Source: Pseudarthrobacter siccitolerans
Lineage (GTDB): Bacteria; Actinomycetota; Actinomycetes; Actinomycetales; Micrococcaceae
Assembly (NCBI RefSeq): GCF_001046895.1
Contig: NZ_CAQI01000044.1
Location: 310,001-374,000 of the forward strand
Direction of reading: 5' to 3'
DNA: 64,000 nt
Shown one piece after another: positions 45,000 through 55,800 of the stretch. Under the pieces are notes generated by a model. That model was not told the DNA's origin and searched no databases. It saw only the letters and a list, made by a program, of their open reading frames with translations. A program made the position numbers and the translations under genes. The stretch's first letter is position 1, and every line of letters begins with the position of its first letter.

Positions 45000-46224
45000 G
45001 CCGGGAGCTCCTGCCGCCAGCTGTGAAGCAGAGCAGGGGGACCTCCCGCTCAGCCTTGGTCAACGACCCGTGCTGCCCCACCACTTCCATGGCGGCGGGG
45101 CGGACACGGCGGGCGTCGTACAGCGCCAGGGCGTCGCGGGCTGCGATCATCACGTCACCGATCCTGCCTTCGACGGCGGGACGGACCGTGCCGAAGAGGC
45201 CCGTCGCAAGCGCGTCCTCCCTGGTGAAGGCCCAGATCCGGTCACCGAAACGTGCCCGCCAGGCCGCGAGCAACCGGTCCCGCACGTCCGGTCCGGTGCC
45301 GTTTTCCAGGTAGAGGTGGACCATCCGCGGTTCCCCGGCGGTGTGCCGGACCCCTTCCACCAGTGCAGGTTCGGCGGAGTAGTCGATCCGCTGCTGCTCG
45401 GGTACGTCCAGCATGCCGTGGTCCGCCGTGAGCAGGATGGTTGTCCCTGCCGGCAGGGTGTTGCTCAGCCGCTTGACCGTTGCGTCAAGCTCCTCGAGCT
45501 GGTGTTCCCATTGCTCGGACTGGCAGCCGTAGCGGTGCCCGGCCTTGTCCAGCTCGTTGACGTAGAAGTACATCAGCGACGGACCCGCGGAGGCCATGGC
45601 CTCGGCTGCGGAAGCCGTCCGGGCGTGCGAGGTGACTCCGGAAATATGCCGGCCGCCCCGCAGGGCGGCGCGGGTCATGGGCGAATCCGCGAACTGCGGC
45701 AGGCTGACAGTGGTGACATCCACATGTTCCGCTGCACGCTCCAGCACGGTGGGAAACGGCTGCCAGGCGGCGGGGTCGACGCCGGGATCCCAGTTGCCCA
45801 GCAGGTTGACCACCTTGTCCTGCCGCGGATCGAGGACGTCGTAGCCCACCATGCCGTGCTGGCCGGGGGGCTGTCCCGTGCCGAAGCTGGACAGGGCGGC
45901 TGCGGTGGTGGACGGAAACGCCGAATCAAGCCAGACGGGCACTTCGCCCTGTCCGGCCTGGATCACCGAGCGCAGGAACGGCGCGTGGGCCGATTTCTGC
46001 TTCAGCAGGTTCCGGCCCAGCCCGTCCGCGAGGACCACGCACACCCGTGAGGCGGCCGGAAGGCCGAGGGTGTTGGCGAACCCGTCCAGGCCCAGGCTGG
46101 CCGCGGCGCTGGTGAGCACCTCGGCGATGGAGCGCTGCCCGTAGGCAGGAGCGGGCGGCATCAGGAACTCAAGGCCTGGCCCGGCGGGAGGAACGATGTC
46201 AGTCGGCTGGCGGTCTTCCGGCAT
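44992..46224 (-). CDS. Alkaline phosphatase/nucleotide pyrophosphatase superfamily protein
   Basis: A 410-residue metalloenzyme of the nucleotide pyrophosphatase/phosphodiesterase group. First metal ligand in VVLADGLGRN (about residue 60), nucleophile Thr/Ser in FPSTTAAALSSFGTG, GQHGMVGYD, then ELDKAGHRYG and LTADHGMLDV with the remaining Asp and His ligands. No signal peptide is visible, so probably cytosolic. ATG at 46224 overlaps the DUF5998 stop by 1 bp (TGATG) and its end overlaps tdk. Substrate unknown. Confidence 0.85.
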   Translation of the reverse strand: MPEDRQPTDIVPPAGPGLEFLMPPAPAYGQRSIAEVLTSAAASLGLDGFANTLGLPAASRVCVVLADGLGRNLLKQKSAHAPFLRSVIQAGQGEVPVWLDSAFPSTTAAALSSFGTGQPPGQHGMVGYDVLDPRQDKVVNLLGNWDPGVDPAAWQPFPTVLERAAEHVDVTTVSLPQFADSPMTRAALRGGRHISGVTSHARTASAAEAMASAGPSLMYFYVNELDKAGHRYGCQSEQWEHQLEELDATVKRLSNTLPAGTTILLTADHGMLDVPEQQRIDYSAEPALVEGVRHTAGEPRMVHLYLENGTGPDVRDRLLAAWRARFGDRIWAFTREDALATGLFGTVRPAVEGRIGDVMIAARDALALYDARRVRPAAMEVVGQHGSLTKAEREVPLLCFTAGGRSSRRG

Positions 46225-46967
46225 CAGCGCTGCTGGTGCCCGCGGCTGAGGCGGTTGCCGAACACGCCGGCACGCGGCCGCGGCGGCATGGACTGGACGT
46301 GCGGTTGCGGCGCAGGTGAACCGGTGTTCACGGCCCGGAGCGCCCGGGCGAAGAGCTTGGCGTCCTGGACAGCCTGCAGGCCGTCGGCCTCGGCACTGAT
46401 GCGCAGCACAATGTCTTCCTGCGCGATGGTGCCGCTGTAGCCGTGGTCCGCTTCGCACTGGGGGTCGCCGCAGCTGGCCGGCCCCATGTCCAGCCGCTGG
46501 CCGCCGGACCACGCGATGGACAATGTCACCTCGCGGACAGGGTCCGATGGCTTGTAGTTCTGCGGCTGTGAGTACATGTAGCTAAGCACCACGGACCGGA
46601 TCTGGGCCACGGGGACGGACTCGGTGGAAATCTGGGCAACTATCTGTTCGCCGGCGTCATCGAGCTGCTGGTCATCCACATGCGTGATGACCAGCATGTC
46701 CGCGGTCAGCACCAGAACTGTAATGTGGCGGCGGACTTCGGCGCGGTCAAAGTGGGTCTCCAGGTGCACCAGGTGCGCCACGCAGTCGCGGCCGTCCAGG
46801 GCGTCGTCCACAACATCTGCCACGAGGCGGGGGTAGAAGCCGGCCTTCTGCAGGGCGCCTTCGAGGCTCTGGCCTTGCGCGGTGTGGCTGTGTGAGCTGT
46901 GGTGGCGGACTGCCTGGGTTTCGTTGCCGGGCGTTTCGGGCGCCGAAGCGGGAGGCTGTGAGCTCAT
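46224..46967 (-). CDS. DUF5998 family protein
   Basis: A 247-residue actinobacterial protein of unknown function. The N-terminal 30 residues are His/Ser-rich; the core includes GFYPRLVADVVDDALDG, HLVHLETHFDRAEVRRH and TVLVLTADMLVITHVDD, and later a CGDPQCEADHGY loop that could bind a metal. The final 40 residues are Pro/Arg-rich. Sits between the GNAT/acyl-CoA-ligase fusion (41 bp upstream) and the phosphodiesterase gene (1-bp overlap). Confidence 0.78.
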   Translation of the reverse strand: MSSQPPASAPETPGNETQAVRHHSSHSHTAQGQSLEGALQKAGFYPRLVADVVDDALDGRDCVAHLVHLETHFDRAEVRRHITVLVLTADMLVITHVDDQQLDDAGEQIVAQISTESVPVAQIRSVVLSYMYSQPQNYKPSDPVREVTLSIAWSGGQRLDMGPASCGDPQCEADHGYSGTIAQEDIVLRISAEADGLQAVQDAKLFARALRAVNTGSPAPQPHVQSMPPRPRAGVFGNRLSRGHQQR

Positions 46968-47008
46968 TACCCCATTTTCACAGATCGGCCGGACTCTTGC
47001 TAACCGCG

Positions 47009-49693
47009 TCAGCCCAGCATGGCCCGGCGGGCGCTGTCCGTCCGCTGCGCGGGGTTGCCGATCCGGATGTCCGCGGCAAGGATGGTCAAACCCGAGGTGC
47101 CGCACAGGACCGGGTTGAACTCCACCAGGGCGATCTCGGGGTGGTTGTCCTTCAGCCAGGCAAGCCGGCCGGCAAGGTCTTCAAGCGCGGCGACATCCAC
47201 CGCCGGCAGGCCCTGGTAACCGAACAGCTTCCGGGACGCACGCGGGCCGCGGATGAAGTCGTTCACGTCGGCGGCGGACAACGGCGGCACACGGTGCGAC
47301 CAGTCGTCCAGGAGGTTCACGGCGTCCCCGGCGAGCCCGAACGAGATGACCGGCCCCAGCAGCGGGTCTTCGATGGCGCGGAACGTGCAGGCCTGGCCAA
47401 CTGGCGCCATGCTCTGCACTTCCAGCGCGGGATCGCCATAGTTGGAGAGCACCCGCCGCATCTGCACGACGTTCTGGCGGAGCGACTCCGCATCCTGGAT
47501 GTCCAAACGCACACCGCCGAGGTCCAGCCGGTGCCGCAGGGCGGGATCGGTGGTCTTCAGCACCACCGGCCAGCCCAGCGCTTCGGCCGCCTCAACTGCC
47601 TCATCCGGAGTGTCAAAGCCCACGGACGGCAGCAGCCTGATGCCGTAGTGGCCCAGCAGGGAGGCCGCCGCCGCCGGATCCAGCCGTTTGAGCTGCTCAC
47701 CCTTGACGTCCCGGAGCAGGGCTTCGAGCTCGGCATCTGCCAACTCCGGGTTGCATCCTTCCGGTTCCACAAAGTGCCCCTGGTCGCGGGAAACCCACTC
47801 CGAGTACCGGGCAACAGCTGCGAGCGCAGCCACGGCAGCACCGGGATTGGAAAAGCACGGGATGGCGCGTTCCGCCGGACCCACCATTCCCTCGACGTGG
47901 ATTGAAGCGTCCAGGATGCCGGTGAACGCCGCCACCACTGGCTTGCCTGCCGTTGCCGAGCATTCGGCCAGCACTTCAGCGATGCTGTCCACTGTGAGCC
48001 CGCGGGCGGGAAGCAGGGCTGCGACCGCAGCGTGGACAGCGTCCTTCTCAAGCGCCTTGAGCAGGCTGGCCCTGAGCGCGGGCAGCGCGACTGACTGCCC
48101 GGCGTCGAGGTCCACGCCCGTCACCAGCTCCTCGACGGTGAGCCCCTGGGACGACGCGTTGTCTGCCACCACATTGCCCAGGGCGTGTGAGTTGCTGAAG
48201 ATTGCCAGCCCCGGCCCCAGGGGAAGGGGCTGGCCGGACACCACCTGCGCCACGTCCATCAGCTGCTCGATGGTTTCCACCCGGATCACCCCGGACTGCC
48301 GCAACATGGCGTCCAGTGCCCCGGACGGCGCCTGCGTGGTCCGGACCGCATGCCCCGGTGGCAGCCGCAGGCCCATGGCGTCGGACTTCGCAACGATCAC
48401 CGGCCGGGTGCGCGCCAGCCGCCGGGCCAGCCGGGAAAACTTGCGCGGGTTGCCAATCGATTCAAGGTACAGGCCCACGGCGGCGGTATCGGGATCGTCT
48501 TCCCAGTACTGCATCATGTCGTTGCCCGAGACGTCCGCCCGGTTCCCGGCGGACAGGAACGTGGACAGCCCCAGCCGGCGGCGGCTGGACGCGGCGTAAA
48601 GGGAAACGCCGATCGCCGCCGACTGGCTGAACAATCCCAGTCCCCCGCGCAACGGCATTGTCGGCGCCATGGAAGCATTCAGGGACACGTCCGGGTTGGT
48701 GTTGACGATGCCCAGCGAGGCCGGCCCTATCACGCGCATGCCGCTGGCCCTTGCCTGCCGCACCAGGTCACGCTGGCGCAGGAGGCCGCGTTCGCCGTCG
48801 TCCGCGAAGCCTGCGGAAGCCACCACCAGCCCCCTGACGCCGGCGGCTGCACAGTCCGCCACCACGGCGGGGACTTCCTCATACGGGACGGCGACGACGG
48901 CAAGCTGGACCGGGTCCGGGACCTCGGACAGTTTGCCGAAGGACAGCATGCCCGCAAGTTCCAAAGCTTCGGGGTTGATCGCGTACACCGGCCCGCGGAA
49001 CCCGCCTTCAATAATGTGCTCCAGCAGCTGGTACCCCACCGTGCCCCATTTGCGGCTGGCACCGATAACAGCAACGGACGACGGCGTCAGCAGGTCCCGC
49101 ACGCTCCTCGCCTCCGCGCGGTGCTCGCGAGATTCCATCACCGCCCGGGATTTCTCCGTGGGATTGATGTTGAACTCGAGGCTGACGACGCCGTCGTCAA
49201 AATGCCGCCGGACATCGTACCCGGCGTCGGAGAACACCATCAGCATTTTCCGGTTCTCCGGGAGCACCTCGGCGCTGAACCGGCGGATGCCGTTTTCATG
49301 GGCTGCGGCGGCAAGGTGTTCCAGCAGGATGGAGCCGATCCCCCGCCCCTGGTGGGCGTCGGAAATGTTGAACGCCACCTCGGCTTCGGTGGGATCGTCC
49401 AGCCGGTCATAGCGGCCGATGCCGACGATTTCGCCGCGGATGGTGATCACAAAAGCCACCCGGTTTTTGTAGTCAACCTCCGTGAAGCGCTTAAGCTCTT
49501 TGCTGGATAACCTGGCTTTGAACGCGAAGAAGCGCATGTAGATTGAATCCTGGGACTGCCCCATGTGGAAGGCCTGCACGGCGTCAGCGTCGGAAGGGTG
49601 GATTGGCCTCAGGTGGGCCGTTCCGCCGTCACGCAGTACGACATCAGCTTCCCAATGTTCCGGATATTCGCCGTCCCCGGGCTGATCCACCAT
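47009..49693 (-). CDS. GNAT acetyltransferase fused to ADP-forming acyl-CoA synthetase-like domains
   Basis: An 894-residue fusion. GNAT domain at about 15-170 with the acetyl-CoA loop HQGRGIGSIL (114-123); CoA-binding Rossmann domain from VIGASRKWGTVG (209-220); ligase-CoA/flavodoxin-like part (about 330-600); ATP-grasp domain at the C-terminus (about 660-885). Salmonella Pat-type protein acetyltransferases have the same modules in reverse order, so this may be a lysine acetyltransferase regulated by metabolites. ATG at 49693 with a leaderless-type promoter; divergent from parC. Confidence 0.87.
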   Translation of the reverse strand: MVDQPGDGEYPEHWEADVVLRDGGTAHLRPIHPSDADAVQAFHMGQSQDSIYMRFFAFKARLSSKELKRFTEVDYKNRVAFVITIRGEIVGIGRYDRLDDPTEAEVAFNISDAHQGRGIGSILLEHLAAAAHENGIRRFSAEVLPENRKMLMVFSDAGYDVRRHFDDGVVSLEFNINPTEKSRAVMESREHRAEARSVRDLLTPSSVAVIGASRKWGTVGYQLLEHIIEGGFRGPVYAINPEALELAGMLSFGKLSEVPDPVQLAVVAVPYEEVPAVVADCAAAGVRGLVVASAGFADDGERGLLRQRDLVRQARASGMRVIGPASLGIVNTNPDVSLNASMAPTMPLRGGLGLFSQSAAIGVSLYAASSRRRLGLSTFLSAGNRADVSGNDMMQYWEDDPDTAAVGLYLESIGNPRKFSRLARRLARTRPVIVAKSDAMGLRLPPGHAVRTTQAPSGALDAMLRQSGVIRVETIEQLMDVAQVVSGQPLPLGPGLAIFSNSHALGNVVADNASSQGLTVEELVTGVDLDAGQSVALPALRASLLKALEKDAVHAAVAALLPARGLTVDSIAEVLAECSATAGKPVVAAFTGILDASIHVEGMVGPAERAIPCFSNPGAAVAALAAVARYSEWVSRDQGHFVEPEGCNPELADAELEALLRDVKGEQLKRLDPAAAASLLGHYGIRLLPSVGFDTPDEAVEAAEALGWPVVLKTTDPALRHRLDLGGVRLDIQDAESLRQNVVQMRRVLSNYGDPALEVQSMAPVGQACTFRAIEDPLLGPVISFGLAGDAVNLLDDWSHRVPPLSAADVNDFIRGPRASRKLFGYQGLPAVDVAALEDLAGRLAWLKDNHPEIALVEFNPVLCGTSGLTILAADIRIGNPAQRTDSARRAMLG

Positions 49694-49699
49694 AGGCTT

Positions 49700-49705
49700 A
49701 GCCTA
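49700..49705 (-). promoter_or_regulatory. -10 box TAGGCT of a leaderless transcript
   Basis: On the minus strand TAGGCT is separated from the ATG at 49693 by 6 nt. Confidence 0.5.
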
Positions 49706-49769
49706 GCCAAAAACTATGGCAGCACACCCCCGTTCGCTGCTCAGTACCCAGAAGGATTTACCAACCCCC

Positions 49770-52274
49770 ATGGCCCGCCGCCAAAGTTCAGCCCCTCCCG
49801 TGGACAACACCCCCTACACGGAGAACATCGTTGATATCGATGTCACCTCCGAGATGGAGGGCTCCTTCCTGGAGTACGCGTATTCGGTGATCTACTCCCG
49901 CGCGCTTCCGGACGCCCGGGACGGCCTGAAACCCGTGCAGCGGCGGATCCTCTACATGATGAGCGATATGGGCCTGCGCCCGGACCGGGGCCACGTCAAA
50001 AGCGCCCGCGTGGTGGGCGAGGTCATGGGAAAGCTGCATCCGCACGGCGATACGGCCATCTACGACGCCATGGTGCGCATGGCCCAGGACTTTTCGCTGC
50101 GGCTGCCGCTGATCGACGGGCACGGCAACTTCGGCTCGCTCGACGACGGCCCGGCGGCCCCGCGGTACACCGAGGCCCGGATGGCTGCTGCGGCCCTCAC
50201 GCTCACCAACCACCTCGATGAGGACGTGGTGGACTTTGTCCCCAACTACGACAACCAGCTGACCCAGCCCGAAGTCCTGCCGGCCGCGTTCCCCAACCTG
50301 CTGGTCAATGGCGCCACAGGCATCGCCGTCGGCATGGCCACCAACATGGCCCCGCACAACCTGGTGGAAGTCATCTCGGCCGCCCGGCACCTGATCGCCA
50401 ACCCGGACGCCACCCTGGATGACCTCATGCGGTTCGTCCCCGGCCCGGACCTGCCCAGCGGCGGCCGGATCGTGGGGCTGGACGGCATCCGCGACGCCTA
50501 CGCCACCGGGCGCGGTTCCTTCAAGACCCGCGCCAAGGTGGAGGTCGAACAGCTGTCGGCACGCCGGACCGGCCTGGTGGTCACCGAGCTGCCCTACATG
50601 GTGGGCCCCGAAAAGGTCATCGAAAAAATCAAGGACGCCGTCAACGCCAAGAAGCTGACCGGCATCAGCGACATCGTTGACCTGACGGACCGCAAGCACG
50701 GGCTGCGCCTGGTCATCGAGCTCAAGAACGGCTTCAACCCCAACGCCGTGCTCCAGCAGCTGTACCGCTACTCGCCGATGGAGGATTCCTTCGGCATCAA
50801 CAACGTCACCCTGGTGGACGGCCAGCCGCAGACCCTGGGCCTGGTGGACCTGCTGACCGTGTACGTAAACCACCGGATCGACGTGGTGCGCCGGCGCACC
50901 GTGTTCCGGCTGGGCAAGAAGAAGGACCGCCTGCACCTGGTGGAAGGCCTCCTTATCGCCATCGTGGACATCGACGAGGTCATCCAGATCATCCGGTCCT
51001 CGGATGAAGCCGCCGCCGCGCGGGAACGGCTGATGTCCATCTATGACCTCACCGAAATCCAGGCGAACTACATCCTGGAACTGCGCCTCCGGCAGCTGAC
51101 CAAGTACTCACGGATCGAATTGGAGAAGGAACAGGACGAGCTGCGCCGCGAAATCGCGGAACTGGAAGCCATCCTCGCCTCGGACGAGCGGCTGCGAACC
51201 CTGGTCTCGGACGAACTCGGCGCCATCGCCGAAGAGCACGGAACCCCGCGCCGCACCCTGCTGCTCGAATCCGAAGCCGTCTCCCCCACCGTGGCCGCCG
51301 AACTCGCAGCCCCGGGCAAGAAGGGCAAAGCCGTCCCCCTGGCGCTGGAGATCGCAGATGACCCCTGCTGGGCCATCCTCACCGCCTCGGGGCAGATCGC
51401 CCGCACCAGCAACCAGGAACCCCTGGCGGAAGCCGGGCCCCGGAGCAAGCATGATGTGTTCACCTCGGTGGTAAAGACCTCGGCCCGCGGCGAAATTGCC
51501 GCCGTCACCTCATCCGGGCGCATGCTCCGCCTGCAGGTGATGGACATGCCGGTGCTGCCCCCGGTTTCGGGCCTGCCCAACCTTGCCGGCGGTGTCCGGG
51601 CAAAGGACTTCATCACCCTGCAGAAGGGGGAATCCCTGGTGGCCTTCGCCCGGCTGGACGAAGTCCTGGCGGTCGGCACCGCGCAGGGCGTGGTGAAGCG
51701 GGTCCAGCCGGACTACCCCCTGAACCGCGAGGACTGGGAAGTCATTTCGCTGAAGGACAAGGACTTCGTGGTGGGCGTCGCTCCTGCCGGCGAGGACGAC
51801 GCGGAACTGGTGTTCCTCACCAGCCAGGCCCAGCTGCTCAGGTTCGGGGCTGCGGCCGTGCGTCCGCAGGGCCGCACGGCCGGCGGGATGGCCGGCATCA
51901 AGCTCGCCGCGGGCGACAAAGTCCTGTTTTTTGGCGCCATCCACCCCAAGGACGAAGCGGCCGTGGTGGTGACCATCGCCGGCACCACGGGCGCGCTGCC
52001 GGGTACAGCCCCGGGAACGGCCAAAGTGACGGCGTTCTCCGAATACCCGGTGAAGGGGCGCGCCACCGCAGGAGTCCGGGCACACCGGTTCCTGAAGGGC
52101 GAGGACACCCTCCTGCTGGCCTGGGCCGGCCATGGCCCGGCCAAGGCGTCGTCCGCCGCCGGCGTGGCCCGGTCCCTTCCGCAGGAGCACGGCCGGCGCG
52201 ACGGTTCGGGTGTCCCGCTGTCCCAGCCGGTGGAAGCGGTGGGTCCCGCCATGGCCTGGCCGGATCCCGCTTAG
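49770..52274 (+). CDS. parC: DNA topoisomerase IV subunit A
   Basis: An 834-residue breakage-reunion subunit. The QRRILYMM helix (58-65), [18 protein letters not shown] (78-95) and the catalytic Tyr133 in AAPRYTEAR are clear; a six-bladed C-terminal beta-pinwheel follows (about 505-815) without a GyrA box of the usual QRRGGKG form, supporting ParC over GyrA. ATG at 49770 gives the family N-terminus; an in-frame ATG at 49716 would add 18 unrelated residues. The partner parE is at 60706-62814. Confidence 0.9.
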   Translation: MARRQSSAPPVDNTPYTENIVDIDVTSEMEGSFLEYAYSVIYSRALPDARDGLKPVQRRILYMMSDMGLRPDRGHVKSARVVGEVMGKLHPHGDTAIYDAMVRMAQDFSLRLPLIDGHGNFGSLDDGPAAPRYTEARMAAAALTLTNHLDEDVVDFVPNYDNQLTQPEVLPAAFPNLLVNGATGIAVGMATNMAPHNLVEVISAARHLIANPDATLDDLMRFVPGPDLPSGGRIVGLDGIRDAYATGRGSFKTRAKVEVEQLSARRTGLVVTELPYMVGPEKVIEKIKDAVNAKKLTGISDIVDLTDRKHGLRLVIELKNGFNPNAVLQQLYRYSPMEDSFGINNVTLVDGQPQTLGLVDLLTVYVNHRIDVVRRRTVFRLGKKKDRLHLVEGLLIAIVDIDEVIQIIRSSDEAAAARERLMSIYDLTEIQANYILELRLRQLTKYSRIELEKEQDELRREIAELEAILASDERLRTLVSDELGAIAEEHGTPRRTLLLESEAVSPTVAAELAAPGKKGKAVPLALEIADDPCWAILTASGQIARTSNQEPLAEAGPRSKHDVFTSVVKTSARGEIAAVTSSGRMLRLQVMDMPVLPPVSGLPNLAGGVRAKDFITLQKGESLVAFARLDEVLAVGTAQGVVKRVQPDYPLNREDWEVISLKDKDFVVGVAPAGEDDAELVFLTSQAQLLRFGAAAVRPQGRTAGGMAGIKLAAGDKVLFFGAIHPKDEAAVVVTIAGTTGALPGTAPGTAKVTAFSEYPVKGRATAGVRAHRFLKGEDTLLLAWAGHGPAKASSAAGVARSLPQEHGRRDGSGVPLSQPVEAVGPAMAWPDPA

Positions 52275-52277
52275 ACT
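52272..52277 (+). promoter_or_regulatory. -10 box TAGACT of a leaderless DinB-like transcript
   Basis: TAGACT includes the parC stop codon and ends 6 nt before the ATG at 52284. Confidence 0.5.
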
Positions 52278-52283
52278 GCTTCC

Positions 52284-52802
52284 ATGCCTATCGTTCCTGA
52301 TGAAAAGGACTGGACCTGGGTCCTGACCCGTCCCTGCCCGGAATGCTCATTCGACGCCTCCACCACCACGCCGTCCACCGTGCCCGGGACCATCGAAAGC
52401 TTGCTGCCGCGCTGGCGTGCCGTTCTTCGCCGGCCTGACGTGGCTGAGCGTCCGGATGACAATACGTGGTCGGGGCTGGAGTACGCCTGCCACGTCCGGG
52501 ACGTGTTCAGCCTGTTCGACCAGCGGTTGAACCTAATGCTGGATTCAGACGACGCCCGGTTCGACAACTGGGACCAGGACCAGACCGCCGTCGATAAGGA
52601 CTACGCCAACCAGGATCCGGCAGTGGTCAGCGCCGAACTCACGGCTGAAGGCAAGCAGGCCGCCGGGTCCTTTGCCGCCGTCCGGGAGTCAGAGTGGGGC
52701 CGCAAGGGGCTGCGCAGCAACGGCTCCGAATTCACGGTCATGACACTGGCCCAGTACTTCCTGCACGACGTTGTCCACCACCTTCACGACGTGGACGGCT
52801 GA
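52284..52802 (+). CDS. DinB-family putative metal-dependent enzyme
   Basis: A 172-residue four-helix-bundle protein. Three histidines expected for a metal site are His70 (ACHVRDVF) and the HDVVHHL group (161-166). An N-terminal CPECSFD (18-24) is typical of the actinobacterial branch, some of whose relatives are mycothiol-dependent transferases. Leaderless-type start. Its last 19 bp overlap the 3' end of the convergent cydDC gene. Confidence 0.8.
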   Translation: MPIVPDEKDWTWVLTRPCPECSFDASTTTPSTVPGTIESLLPRWRAVLRRPDVAERPDDNTWSGLEYACHVRDVFSLFDQRLNLMLDSDDARFDNWDQDQTAVDKDYANQDPAVVSAELTAEGKQAAGSFAAVRESEWGRKGLRSNGSEFTVMTLAQYFLHDVVHHLHDVDG

Positions 52803-55800
52803 TCCCCCGCATACGACGGCACCAGGTTTCCGCCGGAATTTCCCGAAGCGGGGCGCTCCGAACCAGAGTGCTCTGAACCGGCCGCCAGCACCAGGCGGGC
52901 ATCCTCGGGCCGGATATCTGCCGGGTTGTGTGTCACCAGCACCACGGTGCGCTCCCGCAGCCCGTGCCGCAGGTCCGCCAGCATGGCCCGGGCCGACTCC
53001 GCATCCAGGTGGGCGGTGGGCTCATCCAGCAGGATCACCTCGGCACCGGTCATGAGGGTTCGGGCCACCGCCAGGCGCTGACGCTCCCCGCCGCTCAGGA
53101 ATGCCCCGCCCGGCCCGATCCGGGTATCCAGGCCCGACGGCAACCGCTCCAGCAGGCCGGTCAGGCCTACAGAAGCGAGCACGTCCAGCAGCCGCGCATC
53201 GGCCTGCTGTTTGCTTTCTATTGTTTCGTTGCCGGGCTTCCCTAGCAGGAGGTTTCCGCGGATCGTCGAGTCGAACAGGTGTGCTTCCTGCGGGCACCAG
53301 GAGGCCCTGCCGGTCACGCCGATCCGCCCTGCGGCCACGGGAAGGAAGCCCAGCAGGACTGACAGCAGGGTGGACTTCCCCGAGCCCGACGGGCCGGTCA
53401 CCGCCAGCCAGCGGCCAGGTCCGGCCACGGCGTCCAGGCCTGTGAACACGGGTGCGCCGCCCGGCCAGGCCGCTGACAGGCCGGCCAGTTCGACGCCGGG
53501 AAGGCCGTCCGGGCGCCCAGGCACCGTCTGGAGTCCGTCGCCGTCGCCCCTGCCGGACGCGTCGTCGAGGGCGCCCGACTCAGCGACCCGCTCCATCACT
53601 GTCCGCAGCGCCGGGAACTGGCGTACCGCCGTCGTCATCGCCGCGAAAGGCTCCACCAGCGCGAGGAGCAGCAGGACCACCACTGCTGCGGTTTCCGGGG
53701 CAAGCTGCCCCGCGAGCACGGCCGGGCCCGCGAGCCAGGCTGCGCCCAACGCTGCGGCTGCGCAGGCGGCAGTGGTGATGGCCTGGCCCAGGCCGTCGGC
53801 CCAGGCAGAACGCTGGGATGCCCTGGTGGCGGTGTGGTCCTCCGCCCGCAGGCCCTCCAGGACGCGGGAGGCTGCGCCGTTGGCGTGCAGTTCCGCCCGG
53901 GCGTCGAGGGCCGCTGAGATGCGGCGCAGGACCCCGGAGCGGAGGAGCTGCTCGGCAACAGCAGACTTGCGGTCGCCCCAGAGGGCAACCGCAGGCGCGA
54001 GCAGCAGGCTCATCACCGTGGCAGCGATCACGGCGGGAAGCGCGGCGGGCACCAGCAGTGTTGTGGTTGCGAGGGCGAGCACAGCCACCGCCAGCGCCGT
54101 GACCGGCGGCAGGACCACCCGCGGCAGGAGGTCGCGGACCGTGTCGACGTCGTCAACTACCGTTCCCAGGACGTTGCCGCCCTGCAGCAGGCGCCGCAGC
54201 GGCAGCGCCCGCCGGCTCAGCGACTCCCAGAGCCGGCCCCGGAGCCGGGTCAGGGCCGCGAACACGGCGTCGTGCAGGAGGAGCCGTTCGCAGTACCGCA
54301 GCACTGCCCGGCCGATTCCGAAGAACCGCACGCCCACGATCGCGGTCAGCAGGTACAGGATGGGCGGCTGCCCGGCGGCGCGGATAATGAGCCAGCCGGA
54401 CAGGCCGGAGAGTGCAACGGCGAAGATCGCCGCCAGTGTTCCCACCACTGCTGCGGCCGCGAACTTGCCCCGCACGGGCGCCAGGAGTGCGGACAGCAGG
54501 CGCACGGGGCCGGTTTGAAGGCCGGGCCGGGTGTTGCCCTGCCGGGCGTTGCGCGCCGGTTGTTCTGCTGCATCGGGCCGGGCCTTCGTGGCGGCCGCCG
54601 CCGCGCCGCTGCTTGAGGCACCTGTCAGGACGGCATGAGCGGCTGCCGCAGGAGCCGTCGCGTTTCCGGCTCCGGCGACGGGCACGAGGTGTTCGGCGAG
54701 CGCCCGGGTGCGTTCCTCGTGCGCGACCAGGATGACCGTCACCTGCCCGCGGAGGTTCCTGATGGTGTCCTCCACCAGCATCGCCGACTCGTCGTCGAGG
54801 TGTGCAGTGGGTTCGTCCAGCAGCAGGACAGTGGCGCCGGCCTCGATCCGGGCCAGCCCGCGGGCCAGCGCCACCCGGCGCAGTTCGCCGGGGCTGAGCT
54901 CTGCCGGGTGCTTGCCGGCAAGGTGGGCGGCCGCTGCCCGCGCCAGGCAGGACATGGCCGCCTTTTCAGTAGCCGGCACCCGGCGCCCGCTGGCAGCAGG
55001 GCCCGCGCCGCCGGACAGGTACAGCACAATCTCGTCGAGGACTGTACCGGCGACCATCACCGGGTGCTGCGGGACCCAGGCGATGTCCTTGCGGTCCAGG
55101 CCGGAGATGGTGCCGGTGATTGTTGTGCCTGCACCGTGGCCGATGGTGCCGGCCAGGACACCCAGGACGGTGCTCTTGCCGGCTCCGCTGGGACCGTCCA
55201 GGGCGGTGATCCGGCTTTGCGGCGCTGTAAAGGTGAGCGGGCCGACGGCGGGCCGGGACCTTCCGTCATAGCGCACCGTGAGTGCCGTGACCGTGATCGG
55301 GGCGCCTGGCCTGCCGGCCCGGGCGGCGGGAAGAGGCTGCGGCTCGGGCGCTTCGGTGACGGCAGTGGTTGCGGCGAGCGCTACCCTGCCGTCGTCGCTG
55401 GCATGGTGGGCGGTGCCAAGCTCGCGCAGCGGCAGGTAGCAGTCCGGTGCCAGGATCAGTGCCAGCAGGCCGGCTTCCAGCGGCATGTCGCCGTGCACCA
55501 GCCGCACGCCGATGAACACTGCCACGACCGCGACGGAGATGGTGGCGATCAGTTCCAGCGCCAGGGCGGAGAGGAAGGCTGTCCGCAGGGTGCCCATGGT
55601 GCGGGACCGGTACTCCTCCGAAATCTCCTCCAGGGCTTTGCGCTGGGCGGAGGCACGTCCCAGGCCCACCAGCACGGGAAGGCCCTTGGCCAGCTCGAGC
55701 ATGTGGGTGGAGAGCCGGGCCAGGGCGGCCTGGGCTTCGCGGACGTTGTCCTCCGTGTACCGGCCGATCAGCACCATAAACAGCGGGACAAGCGGGACGG

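Noticed and set aside
49693..49705. 13-bp palindrome TAGGCTTAGCCTA between the GNAT fusion and parC
   Set aside because: Explained more simply as a -10 box (TAGGCT) plus chance symmetry at a leaderless start; too short to call an operator.
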